A stretch of 64,000 nt of DNA from Thermohalobaculum sp039026375 (GCA_039026375.1 JBCCML010000008.1:59438-123437); one strand, 5' to 3'. Shown: positions 9,239-18,454, counted from the stretch's first letter. Notes: generated by a model not told the origin, from the sequence alone. Made by a program: numbers and translations.

Positions 9239-10665
9239 ATCACGGTCGCTTCGTCCAGATAGCGGTGAGCGCCCACTTCCGCGATGTCCAGTTTGGTCAC
9301 TGGGCCGACCGTGTTGCTGGCGGTCAGCCGTCGACGCTCCCAGACAACATCATGGGGATCGGGACCATCCACAAACGCCTCGCTCAGCTGGCGACCGTCA
9401 ACATTAGCCGGTTGCTCCAGCCCCAATAAGCGCATGACGGTCGGCAGAATGTCAGGGTTGCCCGCCGGCACGTCAATTTCGGTCCCAAGGCGGAAGGCTG
9501 TACCGCCCAATGCAATGAAGTTCCTCAGCTCCCAGCGGCTCAGCCCGCCGTGGCATCCGCCCCCCTCCGGATAGGGGGCATCGTGCAGGCTGAGACCAGG
9601 TGGGCCATGCGGCCCCGGCGCCTCACGCGACCGCAGCACCAGCGAGATGTCGGGTGCACGGGCGTGGTCCATCGCAATCTCGGCCTGTCTAAGGGTGCCC
9701 AAGGCTCCATCCTTCGTGAACACGGGCCCGCACCACGGCTGGTCCAGCAGCCATCGCAAAACGGGCTCCAGGCGATCGGAGTCGCGCAGCCACAAGCCGC
9801 CGCCATTGGCCAGTGTCAGGGCGATCTCGGCGTCGTCCAATCCTTTGCGCGACGTTGGAAACCCGGCATCGGTCAACTGGGCGGCCACATCCAGGCGCGG
9901 CCCCTCCAACGAGATTTGGCCGTGGTCCGACATGGCGATGACCTGCAATGCGCCGTCCGCAATCTCCTCGGCATGATGGGCCAGGATCCGGCCAAAGGCA
10001 GCGTCGACCGCGCGCATCGCTTGCCGACTTTCCGGTGAGCCGATGCCGTGCCAATGAAAGCTCTCGTCCGGTTCACACATCCAAAGCAGCATCAGATCCG
10101 GTTGGGACGGGGCGAACACGTGCAGATAGGCGTTGACCGCCCAGTTGATCCAGGCGCCCCCCGGCAACGTGTACTCCGGCAGCGGTCCCACCCGATCGAC
10201 GCAGCGATCGAACAGATCGCGTGGGACACAGGCCTCCGGTGCCTTCATCGCCAGGCGGTATGTCCCGTCCTCCTCGGCTGACCAGTTGATCAAGCGCCCA
10301 CCGCCGGGGGTGCCCGCACTCAGCGAAGCATAGCGCCGCCCGGCAGCCTGCAGCCTTTCGCCAAAGTTCGCCTGCCGCAGCACCGGTCCCGCGGCCATCG
10401 CCTTGCGCAACACCGCATCATCGCCGGTGTTGACCACGCCGCCCCCAAGATCGGCCGCCAGAAAGGCGTTGCCCACAACGCCATGGCGCCTTGGTAAGCA
10501 GCCGGTGGTGACCGCCGATTGGTTGACGCGCGTCTCCGTAGGATAGGTCGAGCGACTATTCAGATAGCGCGTGCCGCGGCGGGCGAAGGCGGCGATGTTG
10601 GGTGTCAGTTCCGGTGACACCAGGTCCGGGCGCAAGGCGTCAAAAACGCAGATCAGCACCCGCAT
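9235..10665 (-). CDS. alkaline-phosphatase-superfamily phosphodiesterase/pyrophosphatase
   Basis: This 476-residue protein resembles type I phosphodiesterase/nucleotide pyrophosphatase enzymes. The N-terminal VFDALRPD supplies the first metal-binding Asp. YPTETRVNQSAVTTG contains the likely nucleophilic Thr. The later AMSDHG and GCHGGLSRWE are the metal-binding Asp-His and His motifs. No signal peptide is seen, so it is probably cytoplasmic. Its start overlaps the stop of the tag gene (TGATG), and its stop overlaps the CobW-like start. Substrates of this superfamily range from nucleotides to phospholipids and sulfates, and nothing here narrows that. Confidence 0.82.
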   Translation of the reverse strand: MRVLICVFDALRPDLVSPELTPNIAAFARRGTRYLNSRSTYPTETRVNQSAVTTGCLPRRHGVVGNAFLAADLGGGVVNTGDDAVLRKAMAAGPVLRQANFGERLQAAGRRYASLSAGTPGGGRLINWSAEEDGTYRLAMKAPEACVPRDLFDRCVDRVGPLPEYTLPGGAWINWAVNAYLHVFAPSQPDLMLLWMCEPDESFHWHGIGSPESRQAMRAVDAAFGRILAHHAEEIADGALQVIAMSDHGQISLEGPRLDVAAQLTDAGFPTSRKGLDDAEIALTLANGGGLWLRDSDRLEPVLRWLLDQPWCGPVFTKDGALGTLRQAEIAMDHARAPDISLVLRSREAPGPHGPPGLSLHDAPYPEGGGCHGGLSRWELRNFIALGGTAFRLGTEIDVPAGNPDILPTVMRLLGLEQPANVDGRQLSEAFVDGPDPHDVVWERRRLTASNTVGPVTKLDIAEVGAHRYLDEATVI

Positions 10666-11255
10666 CAGAAGCGCACGTTGACCGCCTCGACCGCGCAGGG
10701 CTCGCGCGCAGGGCAGCCGATAATGTGGTCGTTGACCAGACCGCAGGCTTGCGAGAACGCATAGACGATTGTGGGTCCACAGAATTTGAAGCCCTCGGCC
10801 TTCAGTGCTTTGGACATCTCACGGCTGATCCGCGTCTCGGCCGGCACTTCTGCCACAGTCTCTGGCGCGTTCTGCAGTGGCTGGAAGTCGTAGAACTGCC
10901 AAAGGAACCGAGCAAAGCCTTCGCGTTCTTCGATTCTAAGGTAGGCCTGGGCGTTGCCGATGGTCGCCTCGATCTTGCCGCGGTGCCGTACGATTCCCGG
11001 ATCGGCCAACAACCGGGCAATGTCAGCATCGCCATAGCGGGCGACCTTTTCAGGATCAAACCCATCAAAGGCCGCGCGAAAGGCCGGGCGTTTTCTCAGG
11101 ATGGTGATCCAGGCCAGACCCGCCTGAAAACCGTCCAGAATCAGCTTCTCCCAAAGGGTTCTGCCATCCGTGTCAGGCCGGCCCCATTCGTCATCGTGAT
11201 AGGCGACGTAAAGCGGGTCGGTCCCACACCAGTCGCAACGCCCATCCTCAGCCAT
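10665..11255 (-). CDS. tag: DNA-3-methyladenine glycosylase I
   Basis: This 196-residue enzyme removes 3-methyladenine from alkylated DNA in base excision repair. It matches the Tag family over its whole length: the CDWCGTDPLYVAYHDDEWG start, the FQAGLAWITILRKR helix region and the C-terminal NDHIIGCPAREPC. The two N-terminal Cys and the C-terminal His/Cys fit the structural zinc site known in this family. I placed the start at the ATG at 11255, which gives the usual family N-terminus after a GGAAGAAAT-like leader. A long in-frame upstream extension has no similarity. It is the first gene of an overlapping operon with the phosphatase and the CobW-like gene. Confidence 0.93.
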   Translation of the reverse strand: MAEDGRCDWCGTDPLYVAYHDDEWGRPDTDGRTLWEKLILDGFQAGLAWITILRKRPAFRAAFDGFDPEKVARYGDADIARLLADPGIVRHRGKIEATIGNAQAYLRIEEREGFARFLWQFYDFQPLQNAPETVAEVPAETRISREMSKALKAEGFKFCGPTIVYAFSQACGLVNDHIIGCPAREPCAVEAVNVRF

Positions 11256-11341
11256 TTCTTCCTCCGACGTTAAGTCGACATTAGAACAATATGGGAACTG
11301 TCGGCAAGGCACGAGGAAGCGCCAACCACAAGGGATGCCCG

Positions 11342-12577
11342 ATGAAGGGACTGGGCACTGCCCCGACGCCATCGAACGCAGTGAAACCGGGCGGCCGCGC
11401 CACGGTGGCGCTGGGCATCGATAACTTGTCGACCTTGGAGGAGCTTTTTGGCGACGAAGTGCGTACCGCATTGCTGGATAAGGTACGCGCGATCTTCGAA
11501 CAGCATGTGCCGCAGTCGGTGGTAATGCGTCAGACGCAGCACAACCGGTTCTTGTTGGACATGCCGGGGATGGACGAGCAGGCGGTGGAGCATTTGGTCG
11601 TCACGCTGCAGCAGGCCGCGGCGCGCGACGCTGTGCCGACGACCTATGGGCCAGTTTCCGTGACCATTTCCGCCGGATGTGCCTTCGTGGAACCAGATGC
11701 ATTGGATCACACGCACGAGGCGTCGGCCCTGCACGCACTGCATGCTGGCATGGCGGATGGTGTCGGGGCTTACCGTGTTGCTCGCGATGACGCGGCTCTG
11801 ATCGCTTATCGTACGCGGTTGATGCAAGCGTCCCAGGCCGCGATGGGGGAGCAGGATCTGGCGCTTGCCTTCCAGCCTGTTGTCCGGGCAGAGGGGTCCA
11901 ACGTCATAAGTTTCCACGAATGTCTGGTGCGCATTCGCAAACCCGATGGCGGTGTCCTGAAAGCCGCGTCATTCATGCCGACGATTGAACGGCTGGGCCT
12001 GGCCCCGTTGATTGATCGCCAGGTTCTTATGATGACTTTCGAGCAACTGACCCTGCACCCCTTGGCGCGGTTCTCGATCAATATCTTTTCCCACACGATG
12101 CAGGATCGGCAGTGGATGCTGCTGTTCGAAAATGCTGTGTGCAGCGATCCAACACTTGCTGAGCGGCTGATTGTCGAGGTCACCGAACGCGCCGCTCTCT
12201 TGGATCTTGACCGGACGGGCGACTTCATGGACCGGCTGCGGGACTACGGCGTAACATTCGCATTGGATGATTTTGGTGCGGGCCACACATCGCTGAGATA
12301 TCTACGCGATCTGCGCTTTGACATTCTGAAGATTGATGGGCGCTTTATTCGCGACGTGAACGAAGACGACGACAACGCCTTTTTGGTCGAAACGATGGTC
12401 AGGATTGCCCAGCGGTTTGACATGATGTCGGTGGCCGAAGCGGTGCAGACCCCTGCGGAGGCGCGCTGCCTCAGCGATTTGGGGGTCGAATTCTTTCAAG
12501 GGTTCCAGTTCGGCTCGCCCAGTCTGATACTTCAGCCGACACCCACGCCCATGCCGTCGGTAGCGGTACAAGCCTGA
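11342..12577 (+). CDS. EAL-domain protein with degenerate N-terminal GGDEF-like region
   Basis: This 411-residue protein has an N-terminal region resembling a GGDEF fold without a GGDEF motif, followed by an EAL domain (about residues 165-395). The EAL domain hydrolyses cyclic di-GMP in active members. Here the signature reads ECL in place of EAL. Several metal- and substrate-binding residues remain (SINIFS, VEVTER, DDFGAG, KIDGRF), but the usual AEGVET is AEAVQT. It may therefore be a weak enzyme or a c-di-GMP receptor. I chose the ATG at 11342, preceded by AAGGGA, over the ATG at 11291, which has no ribosome binding site. It is divergent from tag. Confidence 0.85.
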   Translation: MKGLGTAPTPSNAVKPGGRATVALGIDNLSTLEELFGDEVRTALLDKVRAIFEQHVPQSVVMRQTQHNRFLLDMPGMDEQAVEHLVVTLQQAAARDAVPTTYGPVSVTISAGCAFVEPDALDHTHEASALHALHAGMADGVGAYRVARDDAALIAYRTRLMQASQAAMGEQDLALAFQPVVRAEGSNVISFHECLVRIRKPDGGVLKAASFMPTIERLGLAPLIDRQVLMMTFEQLTLHPLARFSINIFSHTMQDRQWMLLFENAVCSDPTLAERLIVEVTERAALLDLDRTGDFMDRLRDYGVTFALDDFGAGHTSLRYLRDLRFDILKIDGRFIRDVNEDDDNAFLVETMVRIAQRFDMMSVAEAVQTPAEARCLSDLGVEFFQGFQFGSPSLILQPTPTPMPSVAVQA

Positions 12578-12586
12578 GCGGCGATC

Positions 12587-13210
12587 TTAGCCCGAGTTGC
12601 TGAGCTTTGACAGCTGGGCCTGCATTTCACGCAACTGCGCCTGCAACGCTTCGATGTCTTGGCCAAGATCTTTATCGCGCGCTTCAGCGGCGGGTTCCGG
12701 TTCCGGCCGCATACCCTCCTGCTGGAACGGGGCAAACATCTGCATCGACTTCTGGAAGAAATCCATGTTGGCCCGCGTCATCTGTTCAAGGTTCGAGATG
12801 GCAGCGCCCGCCCCAAATGTCTTGCGCATGTTCTCCTGGTTGCGATTGAACGCATCCATCGCCGCATCCAGATAGCTGGGCACCACGCCCTGTAAGGGGT
12901 CGCCGTAAAGACGGATCAGCTCTCGTAGGAAGTTTGTAGGCAGCATGTTTTGGTCTTTGCCCTCTTCCTCCACGATGATTTGCGTCAGGACAGAGCGGGT
13001 AATCTCTTCGCCGGACTTTGCGTCGTAGACGCCAAAGTCCTCACCCTCTCGCACCATCCGTGCGAGGTCGTCGAGCGTCACGTAGCTGGACTTGGCGGTA
13101 TTGTAGAGTCGACGGTTTGCGTACTTCTTGATGACGACTTTGCCGTCTTGACCGGCTTTGCCGGCTGCGCGTCCGCGTGTCGTTGGTCCGGCAGTGCTGG
13201 TCTTTGCCAC
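12587..13210 (-). CDS. phaR: polyhydroxyalkanoate synthesis repressor PhaR
   Basis: PhaR represses PHB-granule genes and is released when it binds nascent polymer. The 207-residue product has the conserved N-terminal DNA-binding block with IKKYANRRLYNT and YVTLDDLARMV, then the PHB-accumulation domain containing the LTQIIVEEE and LRELIRLYG segments. It ends with an amphipathic Gln/Leu-rich coiled coil. I selected the GTG at 13210 because GGGAGG lies about eight bases upstream and the product then begins like known family members. It is divergent from phaA across a 195-base region rich in TGC/GCA motifs, which is the expected operator type. Confidence 0.93.
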   Translation of the reverse strand: MAKTSTAGPTTRGRAAGKAGQDGKVVIKKYANRRLYNTAKSSYVTLDDLARMVREGEDFGVYDAKSGEEITRSVLTQIIVEEEGKDQNMLPTNFLRELIRLYGDPLQGVVPSYLDAAMDAFNRNQENMRKTFGAGAAISNLEQMTRANMDFFQKSMQMFAPFQQEGMRPEPEPAAEARDKDLGQDIEALQAQLREMQAQLSKLSNSG

Positions 13211-13252
13211 AACACACCTCCCTTGTCGGCTGTTAAGGGGATACTTGCACCG

Positions 13253-13341
13253 CTGCTTCGGCAGCGCAACACATTGTTGCGCGTGCGAAATGCTGCGCTT
13301 GCGAATGATTATGGTGCAATGCAGCAAAAATGCCGCATTGC
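13253..13341. promoter_or_regulatory. putative PhaR operators in the phaR-phaA intergenic region
   Basis: The gap between phaR and phaA contains CTGCTTCGGCAG at 13253-13264, a CTGC-N4-GCAG element of the type described for PhaR binding in Paracoccus. It also contains a GCAATGC/GCATTGC inverted repeat at 13316-13322 and 13335-13341, and further TGC/GCA repeats in between. Autoregulation of phaR and control of phaAB are the obvious inference; binding has not been shown here. Confidence 0.55.
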
Positions 13342-13405
13342 CGCACTCGAGCCAGCGTGCGACAAGTTGGTTAACTACTAAGACGGGAGAGGAAAGGACA
13401 CTCTT

Positions 13406-14581
13406 ATGACCAACGTCGTCATCGCGTCCGCCGCACGCACCGCGGTGGGAACCTTCAACGGGTCTTTCGCGAACACGCCCGCCCACGACTTGGGCTCAAC
13501 TGTCATTTCGGCTGCGTTGGAGCGCGCGGGCGTTGATGCGGGCGAAGTGTCGGAAACAATCCTTGGTCAGGTGCTTACGGCAGGTCAGGGCCAGAACCCA
13601 GCGCGCCAGGCGCACCTGAACGCAGGCCTGCCAATCGAGGCCGCCGCCTGGGGGATCAACCAGGTCTGCGGTTCTGGTCTGCGCGCTGTCGCAATCGGCG
13701 CGCAACATATCGCGCTGGGCGATGCCTCGGTCGTGGTCGCGGGCGGTCAGGAAAGCATGAGCCTCTCTCCCCATGTGAGTCATATGCGCGCCGGTACGAA
13801 AATGGGCGACGTCAAAATGATCGATTCGATGATCAAAGACGGACTTTGGGACGCCTTTAACGGCTACCACATGGGAAACACCGCCGAGAACGTCGCGAAG
13901 CAGTGGCAGCTGACACGCGAGGAACAGGACGCGTTCGCACTTGCCAGTCAGAACAAGGCTGAGGCCGCTCAGAAGGCCGGCAAGTTCGATGACGAGATTG
14001 CGCCCTTCACCGTCAAGACCCGTAAGGGCGAGACTATCGTCGCGGGTGATGAATATATCCGCCACGGCGCCACCATCGAAGGCATGCAGAAACTGCGCCC
14101 GGCTTTCGATCGCGAAGGGACGGTGACCGCGGGCAACGCCTCTGGCCTTAATGACGGGGCAGCCGTCGCCTTGTTGATGTCAGCCGACGAGGCCGCGCGA
14201 CGCGGCGTCACGCCAATGGCGCGGATCGCTTCGTACGCAACAGCGGGTGTCGACCCCAAAATCATGGGCACAGGCCCCATCCCGGCGTCCCGACTGGCGC
14301 TGGAGAAGGCCGGTTGGAAGGTTGAGGATCTGGACCTTGTTGAGGCTAACGAGGCCTTCGCCGCACAGGCCTGCGCCGTCAATAAGGACATGGGTTGGGA
14401 CCCAGCGATCGTGAACGTCAACGGTGGTGCTATTGCCATCGGTCACCCTATCGGGGCGTCGGGCGCGCGGATCCTGAACACGCTGTTGTTCGAGATGCAG
14501 CGCCGCGATGCCAAGAAAGGCTTGGCCACGTTGTGTATCGGCGGCGGCATGGGTGTCGCCATGTGCCTGGAACGCGACTGA
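13406..14581 (+). CDS. phaA: acetyl-CoA acetyltransferase
   Basis: This 391-residue biosynthetic thiolase condenses two acetyl-CoA to acetoacetyl-CoA, the first step of PHB synthesis. The acyl-carrying Cys is residue 88 in NQVCGSG. The second catalytic pair is the His of GHPIGASGARI and the Cys of CIGGGMG near the C-terminus. Length and motif spacing are normal. A GGAAAGGA precedes the ATG. It is followed 106 bases later by phaB in the same direction and is divergent from the regulator phaR, so the cluster is a standard phaAB unit without phaC. Confidence 0.96.
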   Translation: MTNVVIASAARTAVGTFNGSFANTPAHDLGSTVISAALERAGVDAGEVSETILGQVLTAGQGQNPARQAHLNAGLPIEAAAWGINQVCGSGLRAVAIGAQHIALGDASVVVAGGQESMSLSPHVSHMRAGTKMGDVKMIDSMIKDGLWDAFNGYHMGNTAENVAKQWQLTREEQDAFALASQNKAEAAQKAGKFDDEIAPFTVKTRKGETIVAGDEYIRHGATIEGMQKLRPAFDREGTVTAGNASGLNDGAAVALLMSADEAARRGVTPMARIASYATAGVDPKIMGTGPIPASRLALEKAGWKVEDLDLVEANEAFAAQACAVNKDMGWDPAIVNVNGGAIAIGHPIGASGARILNTLLFEMQRRDAKKGLATLCIGGGMGVAMCLERD

Positions 14582-14687
14582 CCCCAGGCCTGTCCAGATG
14601 CTGACGCCGTCGGCCTGACATAGATCAAAGCGGGGCCAATTTGTCCCGCGCAAAACGCCAAAACAAAGATACGAAAAGGAGAATGAC

Positions 14688-15410
14688 ATGGGACGTGTGG
14701 CCCTGGTCACGGGAGGCTCGCGCGGCATCGGCGCGTCGATCTCAAAAGCACTGCAAGCGGCAGGATACTCGGTTGCGGCAAACTACGCCGGCAACGATGA
14801 AGCTGCTGCCGCCTTCAAGGAAGAAACCGGTATTCCGGTCTACAAATGGTCCGTGGCGGACTATGACGCCTGCGCCGTGGGGATTGGCCAAGTCGAAGCC
14901 GACATCGGCCCCGTCGAGGTGCTGGTCAACAATGCCGGTATCACGCGCGATGGCATGTTCCACAAGATGACGCCGCAGCAGTGGAAGGAAGTCATCGACA
15001 CCAATCTCACTGGCATCTTCAACATGACCCACCCGGTGTGGCCAGGGATGCGTGAGCGTGGGTTTGGCCGGATCATCAACATCAGCTCGGTCAACGGACA
15101 AAAGGGCCAGATGGGTCAGGCCAACTATTCGGCCGCAAAAGCAGGGGACATCGGCTTTACCCGCGCGCTGTCTCAGGAAGGCGCATTCAAGGGCATCACC
15201 GTCAACGCGATCTGCCCGGGTTACATCGGAACCGACATGGTAATGGCTGTGCCGGAAAAGGTGCGCGAGGCGATCATTTCCCAAATCCCAGTTGGCCGAC
15301 TGGGTCAACCCGATGAGATCGCACGCTGTGTTGCGTTCCTGGCCTCGGATGATGCGGGGTTCATCACTGGCTCGACCATCTCGGCGAATGGCGGGCAGTT
15401 CTTCAGCTGA
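14688..15410 (+). CDS. phaB: acetoacetyl-CoA reductase
   Basis: This 240-residue short-chain dehydrogenase reduces acetoacetyl-CoA to (R)-3-hydroxybutyryl-CoA with NADPH, the second PHB step. The N-terminal VTGGSRGIGASI is the cofactor-binding loop. NNAGITRDGMFHKM and the catalytic NYSAAK (Tyr and Lys) with the preceding ISS serine are all present. The ATG has a clear AAGGAG ten bases upstream. It lies directly downstream of phaA and ends just before a strong hairpin at 15428-15452 that also serves the convergent small gene. Confidence 0.96.
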   Translation: MGRVALVTGGSRGIGASISKALQAAGYSVAANYAGNDEAAAAFKEETGIPVYKWSVADYDACAVGIGQVEADIGPVEVLVNNAGITRDGMFHKMTPQQWKEVIDTNLTGIFNMTHPVWPGMRERGFGRIINISSVNGQKGQMGQANYSAAKAGDIGFTRALSQEGAFKGITVNAICPGYIGTDMVMAVPEKVREAIISQIPVGRLGQPDEIARCVAFLASDDAGFITGSTISANGGQFFS

Positions 15411-15427
15411 GCCCCTGACAATAAAAA

Positions 15428-15452
15428 GGGCCGGCGCGATGCGCGCCGACCC
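15428..15452 (-). terminator. rho-independent terminator between phaB and the small RSP_7527-like gene
   Basis: GGGCCGGCGCG and CGCGCCGACCC form a stem with one mismatch and a three-base loop. On the minus strand it is followed by a T-rich CTTTTTATT, so it is best oriented for the small minus-strand gene at 15478. It may also stop phaB transcripts. Confidence 0.8.
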
Positions 15453-15477
15453 TATCCGTTCAACGGGTTGTCGCAGT

Positions 15478-15660
15478 TCAGGCGGCGGACGTCTTGCCCT
15501 GCAGCTTTTTGGCCTGAAGCGCGGGGCGCTGTGCCGGCGCGGTGAACAGCGATTGAAGCATCTGGAAAAGAGCCTGCGAACGCTCGCGCTTGGCCTTCGC
15601 CACATACATGTCCACGGTGCGTTGATCGACTTGCGGCGGTGTTAAAGAAGTCTTAATCAT
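15478..15660 (-). CDS. small RSP_7527-like protein
   Basis: This 60-residue basic protein contains DMYVAKAKRERSQAL, like the short RSP_7527-type proteins of Rhodobacterales, for which no function is known. I selected the ATG at 15660 because a perfect AAGGAG lies seven bases upstream; the reading frame extends further upstream but has no ribosome binding site there. It is predicted to be cytoplasmic and helical. It is divergent from the LysR regulator gene and convergent with phaB. Confidence 0.7.
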   Translation of the reverse strand: MIKTSLTPPQVDQRTVDMYVAKAKRERSQALFQMLQSLFTAPAQRPALQAKKLQGKTSAA

Positions 15661-15778
15661 CTCTATACTCCTTAGTGGGCACGACCTCTGTGCCTTTGCT
15701 GAGCGTAAGATGGGGGCGATTTGGCTGATCAACAAACGAGTCTTTCTGGCTGTCAGTTCAATCTAGCTTAACTGAAAT

Positions 15779-16705
15779 ATGCCCGCTCGTTTACCACCGC
15801 TGACCGCTTTGCGCGCCTTCGAGGCAGCGGCGCGGCACATGAGTTTTGCCAAGGCTGCGGAAGAGTTGTTCGTGACTCCAGCCGCTCTCAGCTACCAGAT
15901 CAAGCAGCTGGAAGAACACCTGGGCACCCCCGTCTTTCACCGCTTGAACCGGGCGGTTGAATTGACGGATGCTGGGCGGGCCCTGCAGCCCGGTGTGGCA
16001 GATGGCTTCGACAATCTGCGCCAGGGTGTCCGCGCGGTCGTGCGTTTGCAGGAGAACCAGGCGTTAACCATCACCGCCGGGCCTGCGTTCACGGCAAAAT
16101 GGTTGGCGCCGCGCTTCTTTCGGTTCGCCAACAAGCATCCCGAACTGGACCTTCGGTTCGTCGCTACCCTGCGCCTGATGAGCTTTACCCGTGATGGGGT
16201 CGACGCGGCGATCCGCTTTGGGCCGGAAGCGGATGAGGGTTACTATTCTGAGATTCTCGCTGACGAATGGCTGACGCCAGTGTGTACGCCGGCGATCGCC
16301 GACCGCATCGAGAAGAAGGGCCTGGATGGTGTGATGCTATTGCATGACGAGAGCATCGAATTTCTGGATCCGCCCCCGAACTGGCAGACCTGGGCTCGGG
16401 TCACGGGTATGCCGCTGGACTGGACCCACGGTCAGCGGTTTACCAATGCAGATCACGCGATCGACTTTGCGCTGGAAGGTGGTGGCATCGTTCTGGGGCG
16501 CGTCGTCCTTGTCGAGCGATATCTGGAAACCGGTCGCCTGATCGCGCCATTTAAGCAGGCCTTGCGAACGAACGCCTATTTTCGCTTCGTGTGCCCGGTC
16601 GGCGCCGAGAAGTCACCGCGCATTGCAACGCTTCTTGCGTGGATGCGGGAAGAGATGTCAGGTATCGATCATCACGCCAAAGGGTTAGAGTTCTTGTCGA
16701 TCTGA
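15779..16705 (+). CDS. LysR-family regulator, GcvA type
   Basis: This 308-residue transcription factor has an N-terminal winged helix (PPLTALRAFEAAARHMSF with the recognition helix in PAALSYQIKQLE) and a C-terminal periplasmic-binding-like effector domain. The sequence style is that of the GcvA subgroup, whose known members control glycine cleavage or beta-lactamase genes. The glycine cleavage genes are not here. The neighbour starting 91 bases downstream is a glutamine amidotransferase, and the gene upstream is the divergent small protein; either could be a target. No effector can be inferred. Confidence 0.9.
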   Translation: MPARLPPLTALRAFEAAARHMSFAKAAEELFVTPAALSYQIKQLEEHLGTPVFHRLNRAVELTDAGRALQPGVADGFDNLRQGVRAVVRLQENQALTITAGPAFTAKWLAPRFFRFANKHPELDLRFVATLRLMSFTRDGVDAAIRFGPEADEGYYSEILADEWLTPVCTPAIADRIEKKGLDGVMLLHDESIEFLDPPPNWQTWARVTGMPLDWTHGQRFTNADHAIDFALEGGGIVLGRVVLVERYLETGRLIAPFKQALRTNAYFRFVCPVGAEKSPRIATLLAWMREEMSGIDHHAKGLEFLSI

Positions 16706-16795
16706 GACGGCAAAAATCGCGACGGGTGAGGTTTTGTTGGTTGCTGGCAGTTCTTTGCCAGGGGCCTACGTGTCGCCGTTGCTAAGGAGGCACCG

Positions 16796-17536
16796 ATGCT
16801 TTTGGGGATTTTAGAAGTCGGGCGGGTCCACGAAGATCTGATCGCTGCACATGGTGATTATCCCACGCAGTTTGCGCAGATGTTCCAGAGCGTCGACCCA
16901 TCTATCGAGATCGAGGTGGTTGGAGTTCTGGACGGTGCATTGCCGACCGATCCGCACGCAGTCGATGCCTGGGTTGTGATTGGCTCAAAGCATGGTGTCT
17001 ATGATCCGCTGCCTTGGATAGATCCGCTGAAGGCTTTTTTCCGCCAGGCGCGCGAGGCCGGTGTGCCGCTGATCGGTGTATGCTTCGGTCATCAGTTAAT
17101 GGCTGAGGCATTTGGAGGGAAGGCCGAGAAGTTCGGGGGCGGTTGGGCTTGCGGCGTGCATCACTACGCGCTGCACGAGACGCCATCCTGGATCGACGGT
17201 TCCGAAAAGCAGATGTCGATGCATGCCATGCATCAGGATCAGGTGACACTTTTACCAAGCGATGCCACCTGTTTGGCATCCAGCGATTTTTGCAGATATG
17301 CGATGGTCAGTTATGGCGATCCGGAGCTGCCCGACGCCATTTCGATACAGCCACACCCAGAGTTTCATGTTGGGTACGCCCGCGACCTGTTGGATATGCG
17401 CTCGGGCGTTGCTGTTCCGGTCGAGATCGCTAGCCCGGCCTTGGAATCCTTGGGTCAAGACGTGGACAATCAGGCGTTTGCAAGCTGGGCTGTAGCCTAC
17501 CTGCGTCGGGCGCTGTCCAGTCGGCAGGCAGCCTAG
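16796..17536 (+). CDS. class I glutamine amidotransferase
   Basis: This 246-residue protein is a stand-alone class I glutamine amidotransferase. The nucleophile Cys96 lies in GVCFGHQ, and the His187-x-Glu189 pair lies in QPHPEF, so the triad is complete. Stand-alone members include GMP-synthase-like proteins and gamma-glutamyl hydrolases of polyamine breakdown. The HHYALHE segment and the length fit the GMP-synthase-like group. AAGGAGG precedes the ATG with good spacing. It follows the LysR gene in the same direction, and co-regulation is possible. The amide acceptor is unknown. Confidence 0.85.
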   Translation: MLLGILEVGRVHEDLIAAHGDYPTQFAQMFQSVDPSIEIEVVGVLDGALPTDPHAVDAWVVIGSKHGVYDPLPWIDPLKAFFRQAREAGVPLIGVCFGHQLMAEAFGGKAEKFGGGWACGVHHYALHETPSWIDGSEKQMSMHAMHQDQVTLLPSDATCLASSDFCRYAMVSYGDPELPDAISIQPHPEFHVGYARDLLDMRSGVAVPVEIASPALESLGQDVDNQAFASWAVAYLRRALSSRQAA

Positions 17537-17605
17537 ATCTTGTTCATTTGTCGGGAGATTGAGTTGCCGCCGCGCATCATCCCGCGATGCGCAGCGACAG
17601 GTTTC

Positions 17606-18415
17606 TTAGGCGGCCGTGCCCCAGCCGGTATTCAAGTCTAGCCATTCGGTGAAGCTGTCCAGGGGCATGGGGCGTGCAATGGCAAAGCCCTGCTGGCCGG
17701 CACAACCGGTCTCCACCAGCAGATCAATCTGAACGCGGGTTTCAACGCCCTTAGCAATCACCGGGATGTTCAGTTCTGCCGCGACGTCGGCCAGGTGCTT
17801 CACGCGATCGAAGGCATCGTCGCTTTCGCCTAGTTGGCTGACGGTCATCCGATCGATCTTGGCGCAACTAGCCTTCAGCTTCACCAAGTTTCCGGGATCA
17901 ACTTTACCCACCCCAAGGTCATCGACGATGACGCGCACACCGAGCGCAGTGAAGCCTTCGATCGCCGCCAGGGCGACCGTATGGCCATCGTCAAAGGCAA
18001 CGGATTCGGCGACCTCGATGCCGAGATTATGCGGCTTGATCCCGGCCTCGGACAGAGCGGCAGAGATCCGCTCGACCACACCTTCTGTGCGCAATTCGTC
18101 GCCCGACAGGTTGATGGTGACAAGCTCTGGCGCGATGTCGCGATCGGCCCATTCCCGATAGGCCTTGCAGGTCTTCGTCAGCAGAACCTCACCAATCGGC
18201 GCCAGCAGGTCGTTGCGCATCGCAACGTCCAAGAACGTCATGGGAGAGATGACGCCGTATTCCGGATCGATGAACCGGGGCAACGCTTCCGCCGACATCA
18301 TGTTGACACCAGCCGGGTCCATCACCGGTTGAAACCACGGCGCGATGTAATCGTTCTTCAGCCCGATGTGCAGCCGCTCCAACAATTCGGAGTCAGTGAA
18401 GTTTTGATCCTGCAT
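17606..18415 (-). CDS. EAL-domain cyclic di-GMP phosphodiesterase
   Basis: This 269-residue protein is a single EAL domain. The key residues look complete: SAEAL, TINLSG, EVAES, DDLGVG, AKIDRM, AKGVET and the terminal QGFAIARPM. It is therefore a likely active c-di-GMP phosphodiesterase without a membrane or sensor part. AGGAG precedes the ATG. It lies 39 bases downstream of a CheY-type gene and behind a STAS protein gene, all on the minus strand, which ties c-di-GMP turnover to the chemotaxis region. The receiver protein may pass the signal to it, although no fused receiver is present. Confidence 0.9.
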   Translation of the reverse strand: MQDQNFTDSELLERLHIGLKNDYIAPWFQPVMDPAGVNMMSAEALPRFIDPEYGVISPMTFLDVAMRNDLLAPIGEVLLTKTCKAYREWADRDIAPELVTINLSGDELRTEGVVERISAALSEAGIKPHNLGIEVAESVAFDDGHTVALAAIEGFTALGVRVIVDDLGVGKVDPGNLVKLKASCAKIDRMTVSQLGESDDAFDRVKHLADVAAELNIPVIAKGVETRVQIDLLVETGCAGQQGFAIARPMPLDSFTEWLDLNTGWGTAA

Positions 18416-18454
18416 ACGCTTTACTCCTGATACTATCGAATGCGCATCACGCGC

